Source of the DNA: Chloroflexota bacterium
GTDB lineage: Bacteria > Chloroflexota > Dehalococcoidia > Lucifugimonadales > UBA3495
Assembly: GCA_022561675.1 (NCBI GenBank)
Contig: JADFQT010000006.1
Span: 1 to 19,077, forward strand
Reading direction: 5' to 3'
DNA: 19,077 bases
Part shown: positions 7,821 through 16,018 of the stretch, in pieces
How positions within the stretch are numbered: the first letter of the stretch is position 1
Layout: each line of letters begins with the position of its first letter
Translations under genes and position numbers: made by a program
The notes under the pieces: generated by a model
Told to the model about the DNA's origin: nothing
Database searches by the model: none
The model's input: only the letters and a program-made list of their open reading frames with translations

Positions 7821-7960
7821 GGCCTATTGGCTAAGCATTTCGCCCATTGGCCCAGCAATTCGCCTATTGGCCGAGCATTTCGCCCATTGGCCAAGCAATT
7901 CGCCTATTGGCCGAGCATTTCGCCCATTGGCCCAGCAATTCGCCTATTGGGCGAGCATTT
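7821..7960. repeat. Tandem repeat, seven 20-bp units in an alternating 40-bp pattern
   Basis: Seven contiguous units match the consensus CGCCYATTGGCCNAGCAWTT with only scattered substitutions. Units alternate between a CCTATTGG..GCATTT type and a CCCATTGG..GCAATT type, so the higher-order period is 40 bp. The last unit (7941-7960) contains the final codons and TAG stop of the redoxin gene on the minus strand. The 20-bp unit is not a multiple of three and stops occur on the minus strand, so it is not a coding repeat. There are no spacers, so it is not CRISPR. Confidence 0.97.
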
Positions 7961-8651
7961 CGTCGGTAATCTCAGATAATGTTTTTAGGTTCAAGGCGCC
8001 CGTCCAACTCCGGAATATCTCTCCTTCCGAGTCGATGAACACGGTGGTAGGCATCCCCAAGACCCTGAAGTTCCGCATTATCGCGGGGTCTTCGGTGAAC
8101 CCCGCCGGATAGGTCACGCCCAGCGCTTTCAAAAGATCCTTGGCGTCGTCCCGGTTTCCCAAGGAGGTGAACTGCCCCACGTCGATGCCCAGCAAATTTA
8201 CTCTATCGTTATAATCGTCGTAGAACTCCTGGAATTCGGGCATTTCCGCCCGGCAAGGCGGGCACAGCCCGGCCCAGAAATTCAAAATCACCGGCTTTCC
8301 TTGGAGGTCGGAGAAGTTCAGAGACTCGGCTCCCAGGCGTTCCTGTCCCTGATACAGGGTGAACGTAAAATCGTTGGGATTCTGAGTTGTGCTGGACGCG
8401 GTCACAGGACTGCCGGCTCCCACTGTCGGCGCCGGGTCTGGGGAATTTGTAGAGGAGGAGTTGGTGGACACTGCCGCGCCGCCGCAGGCTGCCAGGGCCA
8501 GCGCCAAAATTATTCCCACGGGCAGTGCCGCTACGCTCCTAAAACCAATCCGGGGACGGCGTGCTGCCGGCCCGGACCTGGAAGTTAACTTGGAAGATAC
8601 CACGGGAGCCATCAGCCGGTCTGGGGAGAACCATCGGAAAATTGGCGCCAT
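7944..8651 (-). CDS. TlpA/ResA-like thioredoxin-fold lipoprotein
   Basis: The product has 235 residues from an ATG at 8651. A basic N-terminus with ARRPR is followed by a hydrophobic stretch (about 39-55) ending in the lipobox LAAC at Cys56, so it should be lipid-anchored outside the cytoplasmic membrane. A Ser/Thr/Pro-rich linker (about 60-92) precedes the thioredoxin domain. That domain has the active site WAGLCPPC (Cys130, Cys133) and the cis-proline loop GMPTT (Pro201). Such proteins reduce or isomerise disulfides, often for cytochrome c maturation, or act as peroxiredoxin-like redoxins. The signal segment is long, and an in-frame ATG at residue 14 would shorten it but has no ribosome site. 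The stop codon lies inside the last unit of a tandem repeat. Confidence 0.93.
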   Translation of the reverse strand: MAPIFRWFSPDRLMAPVVSSKLTSRSGPAARRPRIGFRSVAALPVGIILALALAACGGAAVSTNSSSTNSPDPAPTVGAGSPVTASSTTQNPNDFTFTLYQGQERLGAESLNFSDLQGKPVILNFWAGLCPPCRAEMPEFQEFYDDYNDRVNLLGIDVGQFTSLGNRDDAKDLLKALGVTYPAGFTEDPAIMRNFRVLGMPTTVFIDSEGEIFRSWTGALNLKTLSEITDEMLAQ

Positions 8652-9031
8652 CTATTAAACCTCAAGACCTAGGAATTTATCTTGGATAGTGGGTGCATTG
8701 CTAAATAATACGCTGATACCGCCGATGCGGATTGGGAGTTGCCCGGCGTGTCGCCGTCCGAAGAATGTTCCTCCCAGCTAATTCAGATGCCGGGCCCGCC
8801 GAATGGATGCACCCCACGGATGTATTGCTTGGCGAGTATCTGTTAGCGATTATCAATTCCCGCTGCCCCGTGGAGCGAATCTTCTGCTCTGGATATCCAG
8901 ACGTCGCAAACGTAATTCCCCGAGTTCAGGATGGCCAGTGTATAGCCCAGGGTGTACAATCTGCCCTACCGGGCCCAAAGGCGGGCCCACCAGCCCCCAA
9001 GGATTATAGTAGGGCCATTTCGGAGAGCGCT
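8652..9031. other. Intergenic region between divergent genes
   Basis: These 380 bp separate the minus-strand redoxin gene from the plus-strand radical-SAM-like gene. The plus frame of the latter is open upstream to 8732. The extra residues have no family resemblance, and a GGAG site sits 6 bp before the ATG at 9032, so I treat the stretch as non-coding. A self-complementary GGGCCC..GGGCCC patch lies near 8970-8990. No RNA gene or convincing promoter boxes are seen. Confidence 0.55.
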
Positions 9032-10330
9032 ATGCGGATTCTGCTCATCGCCACGAATCGCCACAACCGCCTGCAAAGTCGCATGAACGCCCAGCCGCTA
9101 CCCATTGGCTTGGCTTACGTCGCCGGACATTTGGACCCAGATCGGCATACGTTAAAAGTCCTGGACCTGATGTTTGCCGGAGATGATTACCTCTCGGACG
9201 TGGAGGATGCGGTGCGGGAGTTCTCACCGCAGTTGGTGGGAATATCGCTGCGGAATCTCAGCAACCACAGCTATCTGGACCCCCAGTGGGCGTTGCCCCT
9301 CACCAAAGAGGTTATCCAGCGGGTTCGCGCTGCGACCCAGGCTCCCGTGGTCTGCGGAGGTCCGGCCTTCAGCATCCTTCCCAAGGAATGCTTCCATTTC
9401 CTGGAGCCCGACCTGGGAATAGCGGGGGATGCCGGCGAGGCCTTTGCGGAGTTGGCCAATCGAATCGAGATAGGCGAGCCCTCCTACTTCGACCTGCCGG
9501 GGCTGGTTTATCGCCAGAATGGGCAGATTATCTACAACGGAATGCGCTGCTTCTCTGAGTTCGCCAAGCCCCCGCGCCTGGAAGAGCTGGACATGCAGAA
9601 ATACCGGCAGGCCGGATTCGGCATTGGCGTCTTGACCAAGCTGAGCGGCTTTTATTATCCAACGTCGGAGGCTGCGACCCAAACCGAGGAAGGCGCCTGG
9701 CGGGTGATTCGCCCCATCGACGAGGTGGTGGCCGAGGTTAAGGACCTGGAAGAGCGGTTCTCCCTCCGTAAGATCTTCTTCATCGATAATTGCTTCAACA
9801 TCCCGACTCACCACGCCAAGTCTCTCTGTCATGCCCTGATAGATGCCGGTTTGAATTTGCGCTGGAATACCAACCTGGCTCCCTACAACTGCGACGCCGA
9901 GTTGGTGGGGCTGATGAAGCAGGCCGGATGCGCCCTGGTATTGATGGGCGGCATGCGCGGAGACAGCCACGATGGGGCTGCTATTGGGGAGAGGTTGGAG
10001 CCCCTGCTAGAGACTACCCGGCTCTGCGAAGAAGGAGGGCTGCACTACACGATTTCCCAGCGGTTCGGCGAGCCGGGGGAAACCCGAGAGACAGTGGACC
10101 AAAAACTGGAGTTTCTCCGCGGCTTGAAGCCGGCCATGGCCAACCTTCGGGTGGGAATCAGCCTGCTGCCGGGGACCAGAGAGGCCGCCCTGGCCCTGGA
10201 TGAAGGCCTGATTAGCGACGAGTCGGAGCTCATCAAGCCAACCTTCTATCTGGCGGAGGAGGTGCGGGATTGGATTGTGGATTACCTGAAGGAAGCCACG
10301 GCGAAGAACCCCAGGTGGAATCTGCTGTAG
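9032..10330 (+). CDS. B12-binding/radical SAM-like protein without the [4Fe-4S] cysteine motif
   Basis: The product has 432 residues from an ATG at 9032, with GGAG 6 bp upstream. Residues 1-150 match the cobalamin-binding Rossmann-like domain of B12/radical SAM proteins (MRILLIATNR, PLPIGLAYVAGHL, VVCGGPAFS, GDAGEAFAEL). Residues about 155-345 follow the radical SAM barrel (LPGLVYRQNG, FGIGVLTK, IFFIDNCFNIP, LRWNTNLAP, LMKQAGC). Where the CxxxCxxC cluster motif belongs, right after GIGVLTK at about residue 200, the sequence reads LSGFYYPTSEAA with no cysteine. The SAM-contact motif usually reading GVESGS is MGGMRGDS. The frame is otherwise intact. It is probably a degenerate, non-SAM-cleaving homologue; its function is unknown. 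Confidence 0.85.
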   Translation: MRILLIATNRHNRLQSRMNAQPLPIGLAYVAGHLDPDRHTLKVLDLMFAGDDYLSDVEDAVREFSPQLVGISLRNLSNHSYLDPQWALPLTKEVIQRVRAATQAPVVCGGPAFSILPKECFHFLEPDLGIAGDAGEAFAELANRIEIGEPSYFDLPGLVYRQNGQIIYNGMRCFSEFAKPPRLEELDMQKYRQAGFGIGVLTKLSGFYYPTSEAATQTEEGAWRVIRPIDEVVAEVKDLEERFSLRKIFFIDNCFNIPTHHAKSLCHALIDAGLNLRWNTNLAPYNCDAELVGLMKQAGCALVLMGGMRGDSHDGAAIGERLEPLLETTRLCEEGGLHYTISQRFGEPGETRETVDQKLEFLRGLKPAMANLRVGISLLPGTREAALALDEGLISDESELIKPTFYLAEEVRDWIVDYLKEATAKNPRWNLL

Positions 10331-10402
10331 CCGCCTGCCTGTCAGCTTCGTGCCCATTCCCCCCCGGCGCCCGGTGGAACATTCTGTGAGTTCCGAAAGT
10401 CG

Positions 10403-11593
10403 GTGAGTTCCAGCAGGAATACCAACGCCCTGGTGATGCAGTCCGGTGGCTGCACGCCGGTGTTAAACCGCAGCCTGCTGGGGGTGGTGGCCGAGGCTCA
10501 AAAGACGGGAGCCTTTGGCAAGATATTGGGCTCAGTTCATGGCCTGGAAGGGATTTTGCGGGGGGACTTTCGGGACTTGGGGGCGATTTCCCGCTCCACT
10601 TGGACCAGAATCGCCCAAACCCCCGGCGCGGCACTGGGCTCCACCCGCCGCAAGCTGCGACCCGAAGAGGTGCCAGACCTCCTCCAGATCCTCTCCGATG
10701 GCCGCATCGGTTTCTTGTTTACCATTGGGGGCAACGACTCGGCAGGCACCGCTCACAGCCTGAGTCAGGCGGCTGGACAAGCCGGATATTCGCTTACCGT
10801 GATGAACATCCCCAAGACCATCGATAACGACCTGGTGCTGACCGACCACTCCCCCGGGTATGGCAGCGCCGCTCGGTTCGTCGCCCTGGCTACTATCGGA
10901 GCGGGCCAGGACGCCCGCGCCATGGGCCAGGCCTCGCCCATTACGATTATCGAGGTTATGGGGCGGGATGCCGGCTGGCTGGCCGCCTCGGCGGCGCTGG
11001 CCAGGCGTGGGGAGGCCGACGCGCCCCATTTAATCTGCCTGCCCGAGGTTCCGGTGGATGAGGACAGGTTCGTGGCTGCCGTCGAGGAAGCATATCGGCG
11101 CTACGGCTTCGCGGTGGCGGTCGTTGCGGAAAACACCCGGGGCAGCGCCGGGGTGCTGGGGGGGCAGGAGGAACCGTGGTTCGTGGACGATTTTGGTCAT
11201 CCCTACTACGATGGCCCAGCCCGCTATTTGGCGGGATTGGTCGGGCGCAGCCTGGGAGTGCGAGTCCGTTACGAGAAGCCCGGGACTATCCAGCGGTCCT
11301 TCGTTTCCGCCGTTTCCCGGGTTGACGCGCGGGAGGCTGAGCTGACCGGTCGGGCCGCGGTTAGCTTTGCCCTGTCCGGGCACCGGGATGAGATGGTGAC
11401 CCTGGTACGGGGCTCCGGGCCGAAATACTCCTCGACGGTCAGTGTAGCCCCTCTGGTCAAGGTGGCCGAAGGGGTAAAATCCATGCCAAAAGAGTATTTG
11501 GATGCGGAAAACTACTGGGTAACGGACGCCTTTCTCGACTACGTCAGGCCATTGATCGGCGCCCCCTTGCCCCGGTTTGCCAGCCTTTTCTAA
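10403..11593 (+). CDS. 6-phosphofructokinase, probably pyrophosphate-dependent
   Basis: The product has 396 residues, most likely from a GTG at 10403, 72 bp after the preceding gene. The order of motifs is that of the PFK superfamily: QSGGCTPVLN (phosphate donor loop), TIGGNDSAGTA (109 on), NIPKTIDNDL (catalytic Asp, 137-144), TDHSPGYGSAAR and VMGRDAGWLAA (186 on). A Lys in PKTIDND where ATP enzymes have Gly, and GGND instead of GGDG, are features of the PPi-using clade. The enzyme phosphorylates fructose 6-phosphate in glycolysis, reversibly if PPi-dependent. Donor specificity is inferred from these two positions only. Confidence 0.92.
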   Translation: MSSSRNTNALVMQSGGCTPVLNRSLLGVVAEAQKTGAFGKILGSVHGLEGILRGDFRDLGAISRSTWTRIAQTPGAALGSTRRKLRPEEVPDLLQILSDGRIGFLFTIGGNDSAGTAHSLSQAAGQAGYSLTVMNIPKTIDNDLVLTDHSPGYGSAARFVALATIGAGQDARAMGQASPITIIEVMGRDAGWLAASAALARRGEADAPHLICLPEVPVDEDRFVAAVEEAYRRYGFAVAVVAENTRGSAGVLGGQEEPWFVDDFGHPYYDGPARYLAGLVGRSLGVRVRYEKPGTIQRSFVSAVSRVDAREAELTGRAAVSFALSGHRDEMVTLVRGSGPKYSSTVSVAPLVKVAEGVKSMPKEYLDAENYWVTDAFLDYVRPLIGAPLPRFASLF

Positions 11594-11703
11594 GGTTATT
11601 ATTACGTCAAAATGGCCAGTTGCCAGTAACAATTGAGTGTATACTCGCAGCACCGAAAACCACAGATGAAAACCACCCAGGCCCACTATTTTTGGGGGTT
11701 GAG

Positions 11704-13122
11704 ATGACAAGAGGTCCGGATTCCAATAAAGCAACTGCGCTGATGGCGCATCTACTCCGGCGGGCCGGCTTCGGCGCTACGCGAGACGAGCTGGAACTTT
11801 ACCTGTCCCAAGGTTATTCGGCCGTGGTGGAGGAATTGCTCCATCCGGAGGGGCAGCCCGAGTTGGAAGACGACATCATCAGGCGCTACAACATGGACCA
11901 GAACAGCCTGATGCTAATAGAGAGCTCCCAGGCCAACTGGATGTACCGTATCGTCAATACCAAGCGGCCGCTGGAGGAGAAGATGGCGCTGTTCTGGCAT
12001 GGCCTCTTCGCTACCGCCTACGGAAAGCTGAATCACGCCAAGGCGATGGTTAATCAAACCAACGCCTTCCGGCGCTGCGGGCTAGGCCACTTCCGCACCC
12101 TGCTTTTGGAGCTGTCGCGGGACCCGGCCATGATCTTCTGGCTGGATAATAAGGACAACCATAACGGCGCACCCAACGAGAATTACGGACGGGAGTTGTT
12201 AGAGCTGTTCTCCATGGGTATCGGCACTTACACCGAGGACGATGTCAAGGCCTGCGCCCGGGCCTTCACCGGCTGGACCATCGCCAATGCCGATTACATG
12301 AGCCAGCGCGCTTCACGGGATTCCATCTGGCCTCACGGCCGGCTGGACTGGCAGTTTCTGTACCTGCCGGAAGACCACGACGATACCGACAAAACTTTTC
12401 TGGGGAATACCGGTCGCTTCAACGGCGAAGACATAATTGACATAATCATCCAGCAGCCCGCGACGGCATGGTTCATCGCCAGCAAACTGTATGCCTTCTT
12501 CGTTGCCGACACCCCGGACGAGACCGCGATTCAAGTGCTGGCCGATGAGTTTCAGCGGAGCGGGGGAGACATCCGTCAGGTTATGCGTACCCTGTTCCTC
12601 TCCGACTTCTTCCAGGGACAGCAGGCCCGCTTGGCTCGTGTCAAAAGCCCCGCCGAGCTGGTGGCAGGCACGGCCCGGCTGGCCGGCAGCCATCAATTTC
12701 CCGACTGGTCAACGGTCAACCTGGCGATGGACGTTAACTTCATGGGACAGGAGATCTTGAATCCGCCCACGGTCGAAGGCTGGCACACCGGAGCCGAGTG
12801 GATCGATACCGGAAATCTGGTGGAGAGGATCAACTCGGCGGCTCTGGAAATAGGCGATGCCGGCCAGCCAGGGGTTCGAGCGGTCATCGACCGGATTCGT
12901 TCCCAGGGCGAGGTCTGCTCCGTTGAGGAGCTGGTTGATCTGTGTTTGGAATGGATGGGCCAGTTTGAAGTTTCGGAAATCACTCGCCAGGGCCTGTTGG
13001 ATTACGCGCAGAAGCGGGGAGCGCTGCACTTCGACCGGCAGGACCAGGTGGCCTGCTCGGAACAGAGAGTCGGAGAGATGCTGCAGCTGATAGTCGCCAC
13101 CCGGGAGTACCAACTGGCCTGA
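11704..13122 (+). CDS. DUF1800 domain-containing protein
   Basis: The product has 472 residues from an ATG at 11704, preceded by a GGGGGTTGAG site; an in-frame start at 11620 would add residues without family resemblance. It carries the DUF1800 signature: AHLLRRAGFGAT near the N-terminus, a conserved EKMALFWHGLFA segment, the highly conserved NENYGRELLELFSMG followed by YTEDDVKACARAFTGW, and late NPPTVEGW. Its molecular function is not established. The family is usually encoded next to a DUF1501 gene, but the next gene here is DinB. No signal peptide is evident, which is also unlike many relatives. Confidence 0.93.
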   Translation: MTRGPDSNKATALMAHLLRRAGFGATRDELELYLSQGYSAVVEELLHPEGQPELEDDIIRRYNMDQNSLMLIESSQANWMYRIVNTKRPLEEKMALFWHGLFATAYGKLNHAKAMVNQTNAFRRCGLGHFRTLLLELSRDPAMIFWLDNKDNHNGAPNENYGRELLELFSMGIGTYTEDDVKACARAFTGWTIANADYMSQRASRDSIWPHGRLDWQFLYLPEDHDDTDKTFLGNTGRFNGEDIIDIIIQQPATAWFIASKLYAFFVADTPDETAIQVLADEFQRSGGDIRQVMRTLFLSDFFQGQQARLARVKSPAELVAGTARLAGSHQFPDWSTVNLAMDVNFMGQEILNPPTVEGWHTGAEWIDTGNLVERINSAALEIGDAGQPGVRAVIDRIRSQGEVCSVEELVDLCLEWMGQFEVSEITRQGLLDYAQKRGALHFDRQDQVACSEQRVGEMLQLIVATREYQLA

Positions 13123-13196
13123 CGCGCGCTGTCCCAGCAGGAAGCCCGCTGGTTTAGCCATTGGAATCTCCATATAATATCCGTCAGAGGTGAAAA

Positions 13197-13763
13197 ATGG
13201 CTCAGAATGAGTTCATCGAGAGATGCTTGGACCAGCAACACGCAGCCCTGATGAAAGCCTTAGAGGGTCTTAGCCAACAGGAGCTATCCTATAGGCCGGA
13301 CCCCCAATGCATGTCAATTGGGTTCCTGGCGTGGCACTTGGCAAGGGCCCAGGATTTTTTGGTCCAGACTGTCGCCAAAAGTGCTCCGCAGCTATGGGAG
13401 GGGGAATGGGCGGCCCGGTTTGGCCGTACCCCTGCTAATCCTGAGGATATCGGCTTTGGTTTTTTGGTCGAGCAGTTGGAGGCGTTTCAGGTCCCTGAGG
13501 CGTCAGTTCTCCGGAGCTACATCGAGGCGACCAGGGCCAACGCATTGGAGCACCTCCGTGGGATGGACGACGCGACACTGGAAAGCACTTCGGTTGCTAG
13601 TCCCGTAGGCGGACAGCTCACCCTGGCCAGCGTCTACCAACAGATGGTTTGGGAGCTGAACCAGCATGGCGGCCAGATCGCATACCTGAGGGGTATGCAG
13701 CGAGGGATTGAGGACCCGTTGGATGTCGGCACTGTTTTTGGAGCCGCTAGGGACGCCGGATAG
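13197..13763 (+). CDS. DinB family protein
   Basis: The product has 188 residues from an ATG at 13197, with an AGAGGTG site just upstream. It fits the four-helix DinB/YfiT metal-binding fold: an N-terminal helix with LDQQHAALMKALEGL, the conserved IGFLAWHLARAQDF (His47), and a C-terminal ELNQHGGQIAYLRGMQRG (His157). The family commonly shows HExxH-like spacing before the last His; here Glu153 stands where one His is often found. Members include thiol transferases (bacillithiol, mycothiol or maleylpyruvate related) and proteins of unknown role. The gene lies 74 bp after the DUF1800 gene, in the same direction. Confidence 0.9.
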   Translation: MAQNEFIERCLDQQHAALMKALEGLSQQELSYRPDPQCMSIGFLAWHLARAQDFLVQTVAKSAPQLWEGEWAARFGRTPANPEDIGFGFLVEQLEAFQVPEASVLRSYIEATRANALEHLRGMDDATLESTSVASPVGGQLTLASVYQQMVWELNQHGGQIAYLRGMQRGIEDPLDVGTVFGAARDAG

Positions 13764-13920
13764 TCTATCGCTTGTGTCTAGACTCAAGAGAAGCAGCCGA
13801 TGATACATCTTCCTACCCGATACTTGGCATAACGAATTTGAGCACATTTTCAGGGCACCATAGTGGTCCGATTAGCGTATTTAGCCGGCAGTAGAAACAA
13901 ACCAGGTCTGATATAAGCAG

Positions 13921-14952
13921 ATGACAGTTCAAGTAGAAATTGGGTACAGCCACACCGTGGGTTTCCTGGCCAACCAGGGACGAGGCTTCAACAACCCGGT
14001 GGATGTGGCCTGGGACTCCGCCGGAGTCCTGTACGTTCTCAATCGGGCCGGACCGGAGGTGGGGATTCGCCTGCCCTACAAGCGGGTAACCATCTGTACC
14101 GTGGATGAGGAATACCTGGGGGAGTTCGGTACCGGAGGCCAGGGGGACGGCGAGTTCTGGTGGCCCAGTTCTCTGGCTTTCGATAGCGAAGACCGGCTAT
14201 ACGTCGCCGATGAAGCCCTGCATCGTATTTCAATCTTCGACCGTCAGGGCCAGTTCTTGGGCAAATGGGGCACCGGTGGTTCCGAGGAGGGGCAGCTCAA
14301 TCGGGTTTCTTCCATCGCCTTTGATTCCGAGGATAACCTCCTGGTTTCCGATAGCCTGAACCACCGGATCCAGAAATTTACCAAGGATGGGCGTTTCCTG
14401 GCCAGCTGGGGTGAACCCGGCGAGGGACCCGGCCAGTTCAATATGCCCTGGGGTCTCTGCCTGGACGGCCAGGGAAACGTCTACGTGGCCGACTGGCGCA
14501 ACGACCGCATCCAAAAGTTCGAACCGGACGGGAAATTCCTGCAACTATGGGGCGGTTCCGGCGACGGAGAAGGGGAGTTTAACCGCCCGGCGGCCTTGGC
14601 GGTGGACCCGGAGCAGAACCTTTACGTGGCGGACTGGGGTAATGAGCGAGTCCAGGTTTTAAGCCCGGAAGGCAAGATGCTGGCCCAGCTTCGGGGAGAT
14701 TCTATTGCCTCCCGCTGGGCCGACGACTATTTCGCGGCCAATCCGGCCGAGTATGCGGCCAGGCTGGCCGCCAACCTGGAGCCGGAGTTGAAGCGAGAGC
14801 TGAAGTCCGGGCGCGAGGGACGCCGCGAGGAGTCAGCCAACATAGAAAAGCTGCTATGGGGTCCGACTTCAGTGAAGCTGGACTCCGCCGGACGGATTTA
14901 TATCGTCGATAGCTGCCGCCACCGCCTGCAGATCTACCGCAGGCCAGTCTGA
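13921..14952 (+). CDS. NHL-repeat beta-propeller protein
   Basis: The product has 343 residues from an ATG at 13921; its ribosome site is weak. Six NHL-type units can be read. Typical blades contain GEFWWPSSLAFDSEDRLYVAD, RISIFDRQGQFLGKWG, GQFNMPWGLCLDGQGNVYVAD, RIQKFEPDGKFLQLWG and GEFNRPAALAVDPEQNLYVAD, and the last blade follows an inserted helical, charged segment (about 255-300). The repeats form a closed six-bladed propeller used for protein, sugar or RNA binding, or as a lyase scaffold. No signal peptide is seen. Related short NHL proteins are abundant in Chloroflexota; the ligand here is unknown. Confidence 0.92.
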   Translation: MTVQVEIGYSHTVGFLANQGRGFNNPVDVAWDSAGVLYVLNRAGPEVGIRLPYKRVTICTVDEEYLGEFGTGGQGDGEFWWPSSLAFDSEDRLYVADEALHRISIFDRQGQFLGKWGTGGSEEGQLNRVSSIAFDSEDNLLVSDSLNHRIQKFTKDGRFLASWGEPGEGPGQFNMPWGLCLDGQGNVYVADWRNDRIQKFEPDGKFLQLWGGSGDGEGEFNRPAALAVDPEQNLYVADWGNERVQVLSPEGKMLAQLRGDSIASRWADDYFAANPAEYAARLAANLEPELKRELKSGREGRREESANIEKLLWGPTSVKLDSAGRIYIVDSCRHRLQIYRRPV

Positions 14953-14960
14953 GAGCGCGA

Positions 14961-15086
14961 TTAGAGGGTGTGGGCGATGTCATTGCGAGAAGTCTCGATG
15001 TAATCGAGACGACGAAGCAATCCCAAAGGGGCTAGATTGCTTCGCTCGCAATGACGAAAGGAGGGCTGCTCACACACCCCTCTTAA
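14961..15086. repeat. Nested palindromic dispersed repeat, copy 2 (GTCATTGCGAG family)
   Basis: The core arms GTCATTGCGAG (14979-14989) and CTCGCAATGAC (15045-15055) flank CGAAGCAATC and GATTGCTTCG, as in the copy at 1804-1878. In addition there is an inner hairpin GTCTCGAT/ATCGAGAC (14992-15010). An outer imperfect pair, TTAGAGGGTGTG (14961-14972) against CACACCCCTCTTAA (15073-15086), encloses the whole. It lies between the convergent NHL and carboxymuconolactone decarboxylase-family genes and may serve as a terminator there. Confidence 0.85.
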
Positions 15087-15212
15087 CCCCGGGGCGGCAA
15101 AGGATTCTCCGGGAGGGTCGGCAAACCCCGCCCCGGCGCACCCAAACCCAAGCTAAGGTGGCACCCACATAGTTATATGCCCAATCTCTGCGAGGTTCAC
15201 CTTGGTATGAAT

Positions 15213-15770
15213 TTAGATAGAAAGCAACGGCTCCGTTCGGTCGGGGGGCAGGTCGGAATCAAAGGCGTTAATCGCCAGGGCCAGCATTGTGTAGTTGCCG
15301 AACACCAGGGTTAGCTCCACCGCCCCTTGGCGCTCGAACTGCTCTAAGACCGCCTGGAAGGCTCCCCGGCTGGCATGATGGGTGCGGAACAACTCGCGGC
15401 CATAATTGACCACCGCCTGCTCGTCGTCGGGCAGCCCGCTCAGCTCTTCCTCCTCCCGCAGCCCGTCCACTAGGTCGTCCGACAGACCGGCGCTTCGACC
15501 CGAGGCCGCATGGGCGTTCCATATATGCTGGCAGTCCATTTCCCGGGCGGTGATCAGCATGGCCAATTCCAGGATCTTCTTGGGCAAACTGGAGTCATTG
15601 CGTAGATACTGGTTCAGCGCCGTGGCCCGACGGCTGGCTTCCGGCACGTGGATCAATATGGAGCCTGGACCGTAGGGCGGGACCCCGCCGGAGTTCTGGA
15701 CGATCTCGTCAAACGCGCCCTGCTGATTTGAAGGTACGCTGTCTCTGGTGGCTTCCGGTAGTCGTGCCAA
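15213..15770 (-). CDS. Carboxymuconolactone decarboxylase family protein (AhpD-like)
   Basis: The product has 185 residues from a TTG at 15770; an AGGAGGAGAGA site immediately upstream decides this unusual start. The fold signature is the helix pair LELAMLITAREMDCQHIWNAHAASGRSAGLSDDLVDGL, in which Glu78, Cys80, His82 and His87 form the expected redox or active site. The AhpD CxxC is not present; only one Cys is. A later stretch, DEQAVVNYGRELFRTHHAS, is also typical. Members decarboxylate lactones in aromatic catabolism or act in peroxide defence, and many have unknown substrates. It stands alone in its strand context. Confidence 0.92.
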   Translation of the reverse strand: MARLPEATRDSVPSNQQGAFDEIVQNSGGVPPYGPGSILIHVPEASRRATALNQYLRNDSSLPKKILELAMLITAREMDCQHIWNAHAASGRSAGLSDDLVDGLREEEELSGLPDDEQAVVNYGRELFRTHHASRGAFQAVLEQFERQGAVELTLVFGNYTMLALAINAFDSDLPPDRTEPLLSI

Positions 15771-15942
15771 TCTCTCCTCCTGTTGGGGGACTATGATCAG
15801 CCCCCGCTGTCATATTGCTGGGTGTTGGGACAGTGGGGAGTGTAGCGAAGGCTTCCTGTTCCGTCAATTACTTCCGACGGGTTCCCAGGGCAATCGCATC
15901 TCAAGTGAGGATAGGCAGCTTCTATATTTGGGGGCACAACCC

Positions 15943-15964
15943 GTTCAGGTTGAGCCTGTCGAAC
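15943..15964. repeat. Short palindromic dispersed repeat (GTTCAGG..GAAC)
   Basis: GTTCAGG is followed after TTGAG by CCTGTCGAAC, giving a small interrupted hairpin. This wording, GTTCGACAGGCTCAACC on the other strand, is a familiar intergenic repeat in environmental bacterial genomes. Only one copy is in this window. Confidence 0.55.
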
Positions 15965-16018
15965 CATGGGGAGTGACTTCTACCGTTTCTTTAGGTAGAG
16001 TGCGTGTTTTGGGTATGG

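Noticed and set aside
7821..7960. CRISPR array
   Set aside because: The units are directly contiguous with no unique spacers, and no cas gene is present.
7791..8112. Plus-strand open frames through the 20-bp tandem repeat (periodic PIG, HFAHWPS-like peptide)
   Set aside because: The periodic peptide follows only from the DNA repeat. The frames have no ribosome site and run antisense into the redoxin gene, and the 20-bp period shifts frame between units.
8732..9031. A 100-residue N-terminal extension of the radical-SAM-like protein
   Set aside because: The frame is open, but the residues lack family resemblance. The ATG at 9032 has a good ribosome site and begins the expected first strand MRILLIA.
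9620..9700. A frameshift hiding the radical SAM cysteines
   Set aside because: The other two frames across this stretch encode no CxxxCxxC pattern, and the reading frame matches the family on both sides without interruption.
9224..9970. A 248-codon minus-strand open frame inside the radical-SAM-like gene
   Set aside because: It is fully antisense to a gene with clear family motifs and has no recognisable features of its own.
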